NCBI GenBank assembly: GCA_964599095.1
Contig: CAZREB010000008.1
Location: 62,001-126,000 of the forward strand
Length of the DNA: 64,000 nt
Direction of reading: 5' to 3'
Source of the DNA: SZAS-79 sp964599095
GTDB taxonomy: Bacteria; Pseudomonadota; Gammaproteobacteria; Burkholderiales; SG8-39
Under the pieces are notes generated by a model. It had not been told where the DNA came from, did not search any database, and was given only the letters and a program-made list of their open reading frames with translations. Shown here piece by piece: positions 42,759-51,322 of this stretch. Position 1 is the first letter of the stretch; each line of letters begins with the position of its first letter. The position numbers and the translations under genes were made by a program.

Positions 42759-43955
42759 TCAATCGCACCGCCCGTTCGGGTCGTCCTGCCGCCACGGGTT
42801 GGTGAACGTGGTCAGCGTTTCGAGGAAGACGACGAGGTCGGTCTGCTCGCGCGCGGTGAGGTTCAGCGGCCTGGTGTGCTGCGCGCCCGACTTTTCGCGA
42901 ATCGCCGCCGGGTCGATGCCGGCGTAGTGGCGCACGACTTCGGCGACGGTTTCGACCCGGCCATCGCGGCCATAGGGTGCGGTCAGGAGCAGGTTGCGCA
43001 GGCTCGGTACTTTGAACTCGGCATTGCCGGCCTTCTCCATCGCGGCCTTGCGCGTGCGCTCGGCCGCGGCGCCGCTCTTGTCGTCGTTGAAGGGCCCGAG
43101 CAGGTTGTAGCGGCTCGTGAGGACCTGCTTCACGCCTTGGACACGACCGGGGTCCGGCTTGCCGCGCGGTGCAGCCTGCGAGAGGCCGGTGTTGAAAAAA
43201 CCGTCGCCGGCGAAGTTCGGCCCGCTGTGGCAGTTGGTGCAATCGCCCTTGCCGACGAAGATCTTGAGCCCGCGCAGCGCCGGCTCGGAAAAATTCCAGT
43301 TCGAGGGCGGCTCGCCCTTGGCCAGCGCATCGCGGAACCGGTCGAACGGCGTGCGCCCGCTGACCAGCGTTTCCATGAAGCTCGCGAGCACCTTGCCGAC
43401 GCCCACGAGCACCGACTCGTCGTCACCCTGAGAAGGTGAAGCGCCGAACACCTTGCGGTAGCGGCAGGCGAGCTGCTCGTCGCTGCGCACCAGCTGCGCC
43501 ACGTGCTTCGGCGTGGCGGAAAGCTCGCGCTTGTCGAGGATCGGTCGCAGGCTCTGCGACCACAGGCTGTCGGCGCCGCCGTCCCAGCCGAACCAGCGTG
43601 CGGTGCGCAGGTTCATCAATGTCGGCGTGTTGCGATCGACTTCGACGAGGCCGACGCCGCGCCTCAGGTTGTCGGTCCAGTTGCGCTCGGGCACATGGCA
43701 GCTCGCGCAGGCCCTCTGCCCGTTGCCCGAAAGGCGCTGGTCGAAGAAGAGCCGCGTGCCCAGCTCGATCGCCTCGAGGTTGCCCGAGGCGCGGTTGGTC
43801 GCGTCCGGCGCGGCAGGGACCGGCCACGGCCCGTGCGAGAGTACCTGCTTGATCTCGGCCTCGGTGAGCGTTACCGGCCCGGCCGCGGCGCCTGCCACCG
43901 GCAACAGGGCGAGTGCCGCCGATGCGATGCACGCGAGACGGGAAAGGGTGCTCAC
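42759..43955 (-). CDS. Di-haem cytochrome c peroxidase (MauG/CcpA family)
   Basis: Periplasmic enzyme of 398 residues with two CxxCH haem sites at 83-87 (CASCH) and 239-243 (CTNCH). The GTG start at 43955 overlaps the previous stop (GTGA) and gives a signal peptide ending near PVAGAAA. It reduces hydrogen peroxide with electrons from cytochrome c, or in MauG-like members oxidises a protein or organic substrate. It is the last gene of the five-gene GST operon, an unusual partner for cytoplasmic enzymes. Confidence 0.92.
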   Translation of the reverse strand: MSTLSRLACIASAALALLPVAGAAAGPVTLTEAEIKQVLSHGPWPVPAAPDATNRASGNLEAIELGTRLFFDQRLSGNGQRACASCHVPERNWTDNLRRGVGLVEVDRNTPTLMNLRTARWFGWDGGADSLWSQSLRPILDKRELSATPKHVAQLVRSDEQLACRYRKVFGASPSQGDDESVLVGVGKVLASFMETLVSGRTPFDRFRDALAKGEPPSNWNFSEPALRGLKIFVGKGDCTNCHSGPNFAGDGFFNTGLSQAAPRGKPDPGRVQGVKQVLTSRYNLLGPFNDDKSGAAAERTRKAAMEKAGNAEFKVPSLRNLLLTAPYGRDGRVETVAEVVRHYAGIDPAAIREKSGAQHTRPLNLTAREQTDLVVFLETLTTFTNPWRQDDPNGRCD

Positions 43956-44848
43956 GTGGGCACTGCGATAGCCGTGCCGAAGAAGAACCACTCCTCGCCG
44001 GGGCCGGCACTGTCCTTGGGAAGCACGATGAAGCCGTCGTCCGACGCGGTGATCGCGGTGCCGTCTTTCAGGCGCGCCATCGCCTCGCCCTTGGCGACCG
44101 GGTCGAAATGCTTCCACGGCTTCGCGAATTCGGCGCCGGCCTCACGGCGATGCATGCTCTTCATCTTGACGCAGCGCTGGCCGGCGGAGGACGGCTGCGC
44201 TTCGAGCGCCGCGCGGCTCTTCGCGTCCAGCATGCCCAGGTGCGCAAGCGCACGCAGGATCCCGCGATAGCCGACATCTGCGGCATCGGCATTGGCGTGG
44301 TTGCCGCATTCGAGCGTGACTGCCAGCGCGCCCCTGGTGCGCGCGTACTCGGTCGTGCCCTGCGACTCCTTGCTGTCGGCATCCTTGCTATTGGCGTTGC
44401 CGAATGCTTCGGACCATCCGTAGACGAAGTCCGGTACGCCGAGCGCGGTGGCGAATGCGAGTTCCTTCGCGTTGTGCGGCCCGAGGAAGATGAACGGCCC
44501 GCCCTGCGAAGTGTACGAATGCAGGTCGAGCAGCACGTCGGTGCGATCGAGGACGTCGCAGACGATCGGGTCGAGGAGGTCCTCGTAGTACTTCTTTTCC
44601 GCCTTCGGGAAGAGGAAGCGGTTGAGGTTGCGCTCGACGAAGCGCACGCCCTCGCGGTAGGCGCGCGGGTTGGTCACCGGCACGAGCTGCAGCGTCCCCC
44701 TTTCTAGCGCGACCGCGCCGGTGTCGAGTTCCGTAACCAGGCGGTTGATCGCCTCCGCGCCGCAGCGCTCGTTGCCATGCACCGCGCCGAGCACGGTCAG
44801 GGTGGGGCCGGCCTCGAGGGCGCGATGGGTGACGATCTTGATGGTCAT
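43952..44848 (-). CDS. Succinylglutamate desuccinylase/aspartoacylase-family hydrolase
   Basis: Zinc carboxypeptidase-fold hydrolase of 298 residues. Zinc ligands are His24 and Glu27 in GAVHGNERCG and His110 in LLDLHSYTSQGG. The catalytic Glu may be in VTLECGNHAN. Members remove acyl groups from N-acyl amino acids or similar amides. It is co-translated with the cytochrome peroxidase downstream and lies 32 bases after the VOC gene. The substrate cannot be fixed; glutathione-conjugate processing is a contextual idea. Confidence 0.88.
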   Translation of the reverse strand: MTIKIVTHRALEAGPTLTVLGAVHGNERCGAEAINRLVTELDTGAVALERGTLQLVPVTNPRAYREGVRFVERNLNRFLFPKAEKKYYEDLLDPIVCDVLDRTDVLLDLHSYTSQGGPFIFLGPHNAKELAFATALGVPDFVYGWSEAFGNANSKDADSKESQGTTEYARTRGALAVTLECGNHANADAADVGYRGILRALAHLGMLDAKSRAALEAQPSSAGQRCVKMKSMHRREAGAEFAKPWKHFDPVAKGEAMARLKDGTAITASDDGFIVLPKDSAGPGEEWFFFGTAIAVPT

Positions 44849-44880
44849 TTGCGGAGCGTACCAGCGAACGGCAGGAGTCT

Positions 44881-45249
44881 CTAAGCGCGGGCCTCGACCA
44901 GTTCGATCCGATTGCCGAAAGGGTCCGACGTGAAGGCGCGCTCGACACCCGGGACAGGCTCTGGGTCGTGCTTCACCTCGAAGCCCGCTGCCTCGAGCGC
45001 CGCGATCGCTGCGGCCAGATCGTCCACGAGCAGCGCCGGGTGCGCCTTCTTCGCCGGACGGAAGTCGGCCTCGACGCCGAGGTGCAGCTGCAGCGAACCG
45101 CAGCGGAACCAGTTGCCGCCGCGCGCCGCGAGGTTCGGCGGCTTGGCGATCTCGGCAAGCCCGAGCACCTCGCCATAGAATCGCCGCGCCAGCGGTTCGC
45201 CGCCCGCGGGCATCGCGAGCTGGACGTGGTCGATGCCTTTGACGGTCAT
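44881..45249 (-). CDS. VOC-superfamily protein
   Basis: Single-domain glyoxalase-fold protein of 122 residues. Likely ligands are His in GIDHVQLAMP, His in SLQLHLGVE and Glu in NRIELVEA. The pattern FTSDPFGNRIELVE is classic for this fold. It belongs to the GST, nitroreductase-like, VOC, desuccinylase, peroxidase operon. With a GST at the front, a role in thiol or electrophile metabolism is plausible. Confidence 0.88.
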   Translation of the reverse strand: MTVKGIDHVQLAMPAGGEPLARRFYGEVLGLAEIAKPPNLAARGGNWFRCGSLQLHLGVEADFRPAKKAHPALLVDDLAAAIAALEAAGFEVKHDPEPVPGVERAFTSDPFGNRIELVEARA

Positions 45250-45288
45250 GCCGGGCAGGTTGCCGGATTGCGCCGGTGGGCTTCGGCG

Positions 45289-45726
45289 CTAGCCGGCCGG
45301 TTCCGCGACGAAGACCGGGATCTGCCGCGTTGTTTTCTTCTGGTAGTCCTCGTAAGGCGGGTAGGCGGCGACGGCGAGTTTCCACAGGCGCGCGCGCTCG
45401 TCCGGGTCGGTGACTTCGCGCGTCTTCATCGGCTTTACCACCGTGAGGTCGCGGATCTCGACCATCGGGTTGGCGCGCAGGTTGTGGACCCACACCGGGT
45501 GCTTCGGCGCGCCGCCCTGCGAGCCGACCAGCACGTAGTTGGCGCCGTCGGCCACGCGCATCAGCGGCGTCTTGCGGATCGCGCCGGTCTTGTTGCCGGT
45601 ATTGGTGACGATGATCACCGGCAGGCCGGTGTCGCGCAGGGTGGTGCCTTGGGTGCCGCCGCTCTTTTCGTAGAGCTCGACCTGTTCGCGGACCCAGTCG
45701 CGCGGGCTCGGAATGTAAGTTGCCAT
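45289..45726 (-). CDS. DDN-like deazaflavin/flavin-dependent nitroreductase-family protein
   Basis: Split-barrel protein of 145 residues of the family named for mycobacterial Ddn. Key stretches are PVIIVTNTGNKTGAIRKTPL, GSQGGAPKHPVWVHNL and NPMVEIRDL. These are the parts that bind F420 in actinobacterial members. F420 is uncommon in beta-proteobacteria, so this may use F420 or have switched to a flavin. It is second gene in the GST operon (18 bases from GST). Confidence 0.85.
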   Translation of the reverse strand: MATYIPSPRDWVREQVELYEKSGGTQGTTLRDTGLPVIIVTNTGNKTGAIRKTPLMRVADGANYVLVGSQGGAPKHPVWVHNLRANPMVEIRDLTVVKPMKTREVTDPDERARLWKLAVAAYPPYEDYQKKTTRQIPVFVAEPAG

Positions 45727-45744
45727 CGGAGTCTCCCTGCAGAG

Positions 45745-46518
45745 TCAGAGTGAGAGCGGCAGCGCGAGGTGCTGGGCGTAGATCCTGTCGCGATGCTCGA
45801 GAAGGATCGGGTCGAGCGCCGCAAGTGTCTGCGCGTCCACCGCCTCGAACGCCGCGCGCGTGTCGGGTTTCATCGGGCACTGCTCGTGCGGCAGCGGGCG
45901 GAAGAGCGCCATCGCCGTCGCGCTGTAGACGTCTGCCGCGGTGAGTACGTGGCCCACGTAGTAGTTGCTTCCTGCGTCGCGCTGCTGCTTCAGGCGCGTC
46001 GCCAGGCTTGCGAGCTGCGCCTGCACCTGCGATCCGTACGCCGGGGACGCGTCCTGGCTGTAGCCGTACTTCTTCGCGAGGTACTTCGCCACCGGCGCCG
46101 CGAAGCCGGGCTGGTTCTGCAGGCCTGCATGCACCATCTGCAGGCGGCGCGTCCAGCACAGGCCGCCTTCGCCGAGGATTTCGCGGCCGAGGCCGAGGAC
46201 TTTCTCGCGCGCGGTCGCGTCCGCGGGAAGCAGCGCCGGCGTCGGCTTCAGGCGCTCGGCGAGCTCGAGGATCTCGGCCCACCCGCCGCGCGCGGGTTCC
46301 TGCCCGTAGAAGGCGATCGGGCCGTTCAGCTGCCCGCCGGTCCATTGCTTGAGCGCCTCGTTGTCGTAGGCGAGCCGCACCCCGACCCAGTCGATGCCCT
46401 TGACGTGGAAGAGCCCCTTGGCCGCCTCGCCCCACGGGCTGGGGACGTTGCCGACCACGACCATGCGCAGGCCGGGGTGGGGGATCGCCTCTTCGACGGG
46501 GAGGTAGCGGAAGGTCAT
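45745..46518 (-). CDS. Glutathione S-transferase-like protein
   Basis: GST-fold protein of 257 residues starting at ATG 46518. The thioredoxin-like half (about 18-100) contains the region GNVPSPWGEAAKGLFHVKGI, where a Ser-Pro-Trp takes the usual glutathione site position. The helical C-terminal half includes YYVGHVLTAADVYSATAM, the N-capping region of GST proteins. It opens the five-gene operon. The promoter region upstream is occupied by a dispersed repeat (46533-46567). Confidence 0.8.
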   Translation of the reverse strand: MTFRYLPVEEAIPHPGLRMVVVGNVPSPWGEAAKGLFHVKGIDWVGVRLAYDNEALKQWTGGQLNGPIAFYGQEPARGGWAEILELAERLKPTPALLPADATAREKVLGLGREILGEGGLCWTRRLQMVHAGLQNQPGFAAPVAKYLAKKYGYSQDASPAYGSQVQAQLASLATRLKQQRDAGSNYYVGHVLTAADVYSATAMALFRPLPHEQCPMKPDTRAAFEAVDAQTLAALDPILLEHRDRIYAQHLALPLSL

Positions 46519-46532
46519 GTCGCGCCTTGAAT

Positions 46533-46614
46533 GTACTGGTATCGATACACCAACTGGCAGGAGAGCCAACAACCACGCTGGACTTCGGTAATGAATCGTC
46601 CGAATTATCGCGGT
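46533..46614. repeat. Dispersed repeat with GTATCGATAC palindrome, copy B
   Basis: GTACTGGTATCGATACACCA and the adjoining ACTGGCAGGAGAGCC match copy A (40181-40215) at 31 of 35 positions; a partial third copy is at 62242-62257. It lies 15 bases upstream of the GST-like start on the other strand, so it may contribute its promoter. The remaining bases to 46741 show no coding signal. Confidence 0.7.
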
Positions 46615-46741
46615 TCTACGGCACTCCGGGACGACCGTCGGCCGGCCTTGCCGTGACGGCTCCAGTGTATCGCGGGGTCCCGGGTCCCGCCACGCCGGGG
46701 CTCGCCGGGATCTTCGGCCGGCTTCCCGCCGCAACCGGTCG

Positions 46742-47173
46742 TCACGCGGCTCCCGCCTGCATGACCGCGATCAATCCTGCCAGCCACACAAAGCAGATGA
46801 ACTGCACGAAAAAAAACCCGAACCGCCAGGACGCCACGGTGTTCGTGTGCTCGAAGCCGACGTGTACCAGCGACTGGCAGATCCGGGCGGCCAGCACCGT
46901 CACCGCCAGCGCATCGACCAGCGTGCCCCCGACATTGGCGACGTAGAGCCCGAAGACGATCGCGCCGAACACCGGGAGATTCTCGATGCAGTTCGCGTGG
47001 GCCCGGGTCGCGCGCTGGTACCAGGCCGCGCCCCCGGCGGCATCGGCCGGGAAGCCGCTGATCGGCACCCGCCCGCTGAAGATGCGGCTCCATCGATAGA
47101 CGCCGATCGTGAACAGCAGCAGGAGCAGCGTCCACATCGCGAACCCGAGCAGCATCCACACCGGCACCGTCAT
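46742..47173 (-). CDS. MAPEG family membrane protein
   Basis: Integral membrane protein of 143 residues with about four helices. The MAPEG signature region RATRAHANCIENLPVF is near 55-70, followed by helices including ICQSLVHVGFEHTNTVASWR. Eukaryotic members conjugate glutathione; bacterial members are mostly uncharacterised. It overlaps the DUF2917 stop by 4 bases. A glutathione-related role is in line with the nearby GST operon but not shown. Confidence 0.9.
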   Translation of the reverse strand: MTVPVWMLLGFAMWTLLLLLFTIGVYRWSRIFSGRVPISGFPADAAGGAAWYQRATRAHANCIENLPVFGAIVFGLYVANVGGTLVDALAVTVLAARICQSLVHVGFEHTNTVASWRFGFFFVQFICFVWLAGLIAVMQAGAA

Positions 47174-47532
47174 GATCGGCCTGCCACCGGCGTGTGCAAG
47201 ACCGGCGCCCGGGCGTGCCCGCTGCCGGTGGCATCCGTCCTCAAGGCCGCGCAGGCCCTGCGCAGCCTGAGGCCGATGCTTTGCGCCCAATTGCGCGGCA
47301 GGGCGGCCGACACCAGGACCACGCTGGGCTGGAAGGCATGCACAAGCGTGGCCCCGCGGCGGCTGATGCGGAAACTCTGCCCCGGTCCCAGGAAGTGGTC
47401 CTCACGCCCGCCTTCCTCGGTCAGCCACAAATCGCCCTGCCGAACTTCGAGGGTCATGCCAACGCCGTCGTCGATGCGCAGCGTGCTGCCGCAAGGAATT
47501 TCGATCGAATCCTGTCCGTGCTCGTATTTCAT
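47170..47532 (-). CDS. DUF2917 family protein
   Basis: Protein of 120 residues matching DUF2917, a short cupin-like beta protein common in Burkholderiales and often translated near regulators. Typical parts are GSTLRIDDGVGMTLEVRQGD, LWLTEEGG and DHFLGPGQSFRI. There is no signal peptide, and the C-terminal third is basic and low in order. It is coupled by 4 bases to MAPEG. No reaction is known. Confidence 0.88.
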   Translation of the reverse strand: MKYEHGQDSIEIPCGSTLRIDDGVGMTLEVRQGDLWLTEEGGREDHFLGPGQSFRISRRGATLVHAFQPSVVLVSAALPRNWAQSIGLRLRRACAALRTDATGSGHARAPVLHTPVAGRS

Positions 47533-47626
47533 CGCTTTCCTCCTGTGGGACTGCCTGGGAGGAAAGGCTAGGCCGGCCGGGTTTCCGTCCGATTTCCGCA
47601 ACCCGCAAGAAGGTTGCGTTTGTGTT

Positions 47627-50026
47627 TCAGCCTGCCGGGAGGTACTTGGCCAGCAACGGAAAGAATTGCGCCGGCTCGATCGGCTTGCGCACCAGCTCCC
47701 GCACGCCCGCGTCGCGCAATTCCGCGTCCGAGAGATCCTCGGCATATCCCGTATAGAGGATCACGGGCAGCCCGGGGCGCAGCCTGCAAATCTCGCGCGC
47801 GAGCGCGAGGCCGGTGAGCTCGGGCATCGTCTGGTCGGTGATCACCAGGTCGTAGCGCGCGGGATCCGCGATGATCGCGTCGCGCGCAGCGGCGCCGGTG
47901 TTGAATACCGAGGGCTCGAGCCCCCAGTTGCCCAGCAGGTCGAACATGAACTCGCGGATCGCCGGCTCGTCGTCCACCACCAGCACGCGGCCCGCAAGTC
48001 GCGCCCGCCCGCGTGCGGGCGCCCCGGCGGACGGCCCCGCCGCCTGCGCGCCCGAAGTCGAGCCCGTCGGAGCCGGCAGCAGCACCCGGAACTTGGTGCG
48101 CTCGTTCAGCAGGCTGTCGACGACGATGTGGCCGCCGTGCTCGTGCACGATGCCGTGCGCGAGCGAAAGGCCCATGCCGCTGCCCTTGCCGACTTCCTTG
48201 GTCGAAAAGAACGGCTCGAACATCCGGTCCATCACCTGCGCCGGGATGCCCGGCCCGGTATCGCGGACCGACAGCTCGACATAGTGGCCTTCGACTTGCT
48301 GCCGGCACGAGGTGCAGACCGCCTCGTAGCGCGCGGGCGACTTGAGCCCGAGGCGGATGGCGCCGGTGCCGCGCATCGCGTCGCGCGCGTTGATGCACAA
48401 ATTGAGCACCACCTGCTCGACCTGGACCGGATCGACCTCCAGCACCGGCACGTCTTCGTCGATGTTGACCCGCAGTTCGATGGTCGACGGAAGCGTCGAG
48501 CGCAGCAGCTTGCACGCATCGCGCACCAGGTCGGCGAGCTGCACCGGCCGGCGCGTGCCGCGCTGGCCGCGGCTGAACGTGAGCATCTGGCCGATCAGCT
48601 CGCGCGCGCGCTGCGCCGAGTGTTGTGCGCGCTCCAGGTACCTGCCGAGGCGTGCGTCACGCAATTCGGCCTGGCGCTCGCCGGCCAGCGTCAGGTTGCC
48701 GAGGATGCCCTGCAGGATGTTGTTGAAGTCGTGCGCGATGCCGCCGGTCAACTGGCCGATCGCCTCCATCTTCTGCGCCTGGCGCAACTGTGCCTCGAGC
48801 TGCAGGCGGGCGGTCTCGGCGGCCTTGCGCTCGGTGATGTCGCGGCCGATGTAGAGCACGTGCGGCTGGCCGCGGTATTCCATCGGCACGGCGTGAATCT
48901 CGATCTGGAACAGGCTGCCGTCCTTGCGCATCGCTTCGGTCTCGAGGCGAACCTTCTCCCCGGCCAGCGCCCGCTCGTGCACTTCGCGCCGGTCGTTGTT
49001 CTTGCGGGGTGCGCGCAGCGTAAGCGCGGTGCTTCCCAGCACCTCCTCGCGCCGGTTGCCGCTGAGCGCTTCATAGGCCGGATTCACATCCACGATCCGG
49101 AACCCGGCATCGCGCAGCACCAGCGACTCGGTGGCGGCATTGAAGATCGCGCGGTACTGCTCCTCGCTGTTGCGCAGGCGCGCCTCCTGCGCCTTGCGCT
49201 CGGTGATGTTGCGTCCCACATAGAGCACGTGCGGCCGGCCCTGGTGCGTCATCGGCACGCCGCGAACCTCCACATCGGCACGGGTGCCGCCGGGCGCGAT
49301 CGCATGCGATTCGAACAGGATAGGCTCGCCGGCGATCGCGAGCTTGTGCAGGGCGAACAAGCGCTGGCGCTCGGCCTGCGGGATGACGAGCAGCCCGTCC
49401 TTGCCGATCACGTCCTCGCGGCGCAGGCCGGTGGCCGAGAGAAACGCCGGATTGACGTCGACGACACGGTAATCGGCATCGCGAAGCACGAGCGCATCGG
49501 CCGCGGCGTCGAACATCGCGCGGTACTGCGACTCGCTCGCGCGCAGCACCCGCTCTGCTTCCCGGCGCTCGATTTCGGACGCGATGCGCGCGCCGAAGAT
49601 CTTCAGCATCGACTCGATCAGCTGCGCGTTGGAGAGCGGCCGGCGCGACATGACCGAGAGCAGTCCGACGGAGGCGCCGCTGGTGTTGTTCAGGGTCGTG
49701 GCGGCGTATCCCTCGATCGACTGGTCGCGCAGGAGGCCGTCCTGCGGGAACGTGGTCCGCACGCCTGACGCGAAAAGCCCGAAATCGCGGCCCAGGGCGC
49801 GCTCGCAGGGCGTGCCGGCGATCGGGTACTCGACGTTGCGCGCGATGCGCCCGTTGAAATACGTCGCCACCGTCCGCAGCGTGCTGCGCGCCGGCTCCAC
49901 GTAAACCGAGACGAGCGCGAACTCGACTTCGAGGATCGCGGCGAGCGCACGCAGGAGATCCTCGAAGACCGTCTCGCCTTCGGCGCTCGATACCGCGAGC
50001 GCCGCGGCGCGCAGCTTGTCTTCCAC
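47627..50026 (-). CDS. Hybrid sensor histidine kinase (GAF-PAS-PAS-HisKA-HATPase-REC)
   Basis: Cytoplasmic sensor kinase of 799 residues starting at GTG 50026, one base after the response-regulator stop. Domains in order are GAF about 16-155, PAS 165-278, PAS 289-402, HisKA with phospho-His432 in GGIAHDFNNILQG, HATPase with DTGPGI near 589-594 and GSGMGLSL near 615-622, and a receiver with Asp731 in VITDQTMP. There are no membrane spans. A CxxC pair (Cys571/Cys574) sits between the N and G1 boxes, a possible metal or redox site. It forms a pair with the OmpR-type gene. Confidence 0.93.
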   Translation of the reverse strand: MEDKLRAAALAVSSAEGETVFEDLLRALAAILEVEFALVSVYVEPARSTLRTVATYFNGRIARNVEYPIAGTPCERALGRDFGLFASGVRTTFPQDGLLRDQSIEGYAATTLNNTSGASVGLLSVMSRRPLSNAQLIESMLKIFGARIASEIERREAERVLRASESQYRAMFDAAADALVLRDADYRVVDVNPAFLSATGLRREDVIGKDGLLVIPQAERQRLFALHKLAIAGEPILFESHAIAPGGTRADVEVRGVPMTHQGRPHVLYVGRNITERKAQEARLRNSEEQYRAIFNAATESLVLRDAGFRIVDVNPAYEALSGNRREEVLGSTALTLRAPRKNNDRREVHERALAGEKVRLETEAMRKDGSLFQIEIHAVPMEYRGQPHVLYIGRDITERKAAETARLQLEAQLRQAQKMEAIGQLTGGIAHDFNNILQGILGNLTLAGERQAELRDARLGRYLERAQHSAQRARELIGQMLTFSRGQRGTRRPVQLADLVRDACKLLRSTLPSTIELRVNIDEDVPVLEVDPVQVEQVVLNLCINARDAMRGTGAIRLGLKSPARYEAVCTSCRQQVEGHYVELSVRDTGPGIPAQVMDRMFEPFFSTKEVGKGSGMGLSLAHGIVHEHGGHIVVDSLLNERTKFRVLLPAPTGSTSGAQAAGPSAGAPARGRARLAGRVLVVDDEPAIREFMFDLLGNWGLEPSVFNTGAAARDAIIADPARYDLVITDQTMPELTGLALAREICRLRPGLPVILYTGYAEDLSDAELRDAGVRELVRKPIEPAQFFPLLAKYLPAG

Positions 50027-50027
50027 G

Positions 50028-50738
50028 TCAGTCCGGCTTGAACAGGTAGCCGGCGCCGCGGACCGTGCGGATCGCGGTCGGCCGGGCAGGATCCGGCTCG
50101 ATCTTGCGGCGCAGGCGCGCGATGCGGATGTCGATCGACCGGTCGAACGGCTCCCATTCGCGGTTGCGCGTCAGCGTCAGCAGCTGGTCGCGCGACAGCA
50201 CGCGGTTGGCGTTCTCGATAAATACCCGCAACAGGTCGAACTCCATGCCGGTGAGCGGCAACTCGGCGCCGTTTTCGTCTCGCAGCAGGTGCGTGTCGAG
50301 GTCGAGCGTGCAGCGCCCGACCTTGGCCGTTCTTCGTTGCGCCTCCGCCGCGGCCTTCGCGCCCGCGGGACGCTCGCCGGCCCGACGCAGCACGCTCTTG
50401 GCGCGCGCCAGCAGTTCGCGCAGGTCGAAAGGCTTGGGCAGGTAGTCGTCGGCGCCGACCTCGAGGCCGACCACGCGGTCCACCACCTCGCCGGCGCCGG
50501 TGATCATGATGATGGCGACATCGTGGTGCGCGCGCAGCCAGCGCGTCAGCGTCAGGCCGTCCTCGCCCGGCAGGTTGAGGTCCAGCAGCACCACGTCGAT
50601 CCTGCCGGCGGCCAGCGCGGCGCGCATCTGCGTGCCGTCGGCGGCGAGCGCGACTTCGAAGCCGTGATTCGACAGGTACTCGCCCGTCGTGTCGCGGATT
50701 CCGGCATCGTCGTCGACGATCAACACACGCTGTCGCAT
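50028..50738 (-). CDS. OmpR/PhoB-type response regulator
   Basis: Regulator of 236 residues. The receiver carries acidic pocket VDDDAG at 8-13, phospho-Asp53 in LLDLNLPGEDG and the Lys in LPKPFDLREL. The C-terminal winged helix shows FDRSIDIRIARLRRKIE and TVRGAGYLFKPD, typical of OmpR/PhoB. Translation of the kinase begins one base after the stop. It is divergent from the DUF1127 gene, with a long dyad at 50870-50898 between them. Confidence 0.94.
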   Translation of the reverse strand: MRQRVLIVDDDAGIRDTTGEYLSNHGFEVALAADGTQMRAALAAGRIDVVLLDLNLPGEDGLTLTRWLRAHHDVAIIMITGAGEVVDRVVGLEVGADDYLPKPFDLRELLARAKSVLRRAGERPAGAKAAAEAQRRTAKVGRCTLDLDTHLLRDENGAELPLTGMEFDLLRVFIENANRVLSRDQLLTLTRNREWEPFDRSIDIRIARLRRKIEPDPARPTAIRTVRGAGYLFKPD

Positions 50739-50869
50739 GGCCGAAATCATACCTGCCGACGCCTCCGAGGCCGGTGCAGCCCAAGCTTTTGCCGCCTTCA
50801 TGCGCGCGATCCGGTCGATGGAATACGCGCAATCGTATTCGGTGTCCCGCCGCGCCCGGATTGCCGGGC

Positions 50870-50898
50870 GGTTATGCGATTGTTTCAATCGTGTAACC
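50870..50898. promoter_or_regulatory. 29-base dyad in the response regulator / DUF1127 divergent region
   Basis: GGTTA-TG-CGATTG-TTT-CAATCG-TG-TAACC is symmetric over 29 bases. A second perfect dyad, CGCCCGG-ATTG-CCGGGCG, lies just upstream at 50853-50870. The 295-base gap 50739-51033 has no supported gene. It could be an operator for the regulator next door or an RNA hairpin; OmpR-type proteins usually prefer direct repeats, so another factor is equally possible. Confidence 0.5.
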
Positions 50899-51033
50899 GC
50901 GCCCGTGGCCGAAACCGCCTGAGGCCGAAACCAAATGTTGCCAAATGAATATGCGCCGGACATTTGCCGGTTACAGCGGCCGCCCAGACTGCGGTCATGT
51001 CCCCGCCGGGGATGACCCTGACTGGAGAAGACC

Positions 51034-51267
51034 ATGCACGACACCACCGTCAACCAACGCGGGTTGCGGCCCCCCGCGGGCTACGCGCTCATCGAATTCT
51101 TCGCCGAACTGGCCCAGGCGTTCCGCAAGGCCCTGTCGCGCTCGATGCAGGCGCTGGCGGCCGCCCGGCGCAGGCGGCAGGCCCGGCACGAGCTGCGCCG
51201 CCTGAGCGACCGCAGCCTGAAGGACATCGGCCTCGAACGCGACCAGGTCGACCGCCTGTTTCTCTGA
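51034..51267 (+). CDS. DUF1127 small arginine-rich protein
   Basis: Protein of 77 residues. The C-terminal 45 residues form the DUF1127 (YjiS-like) module ending LSDRSLKDIGLERDQVDRLF, with a preceding Arg-rich helix (AAARRRRQARHELRR). Small DUF1127 proteins have been linked to RNA binding and phosphate/carbon regulation in alpha-proteobacteria; the role here is unknown. AGAAGACC before the ATG gives a weak ribosome site. It is preceded by the dyad at 50870-50898. Confidence 0.9.
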   Translation: MHDTTVNQRGLRPPAGYALIEFFAELAQAFRKALSRSMQALAAARRRRQARHELRRLSDRSLKDIGLERDQVDRLFL

Positions 51268-51322
51268 ACCTTCTCGTGGGTTGCGCCGTCAGATCGCGGT
51301 CGGGCGGCGCTTCCTGATCGCT

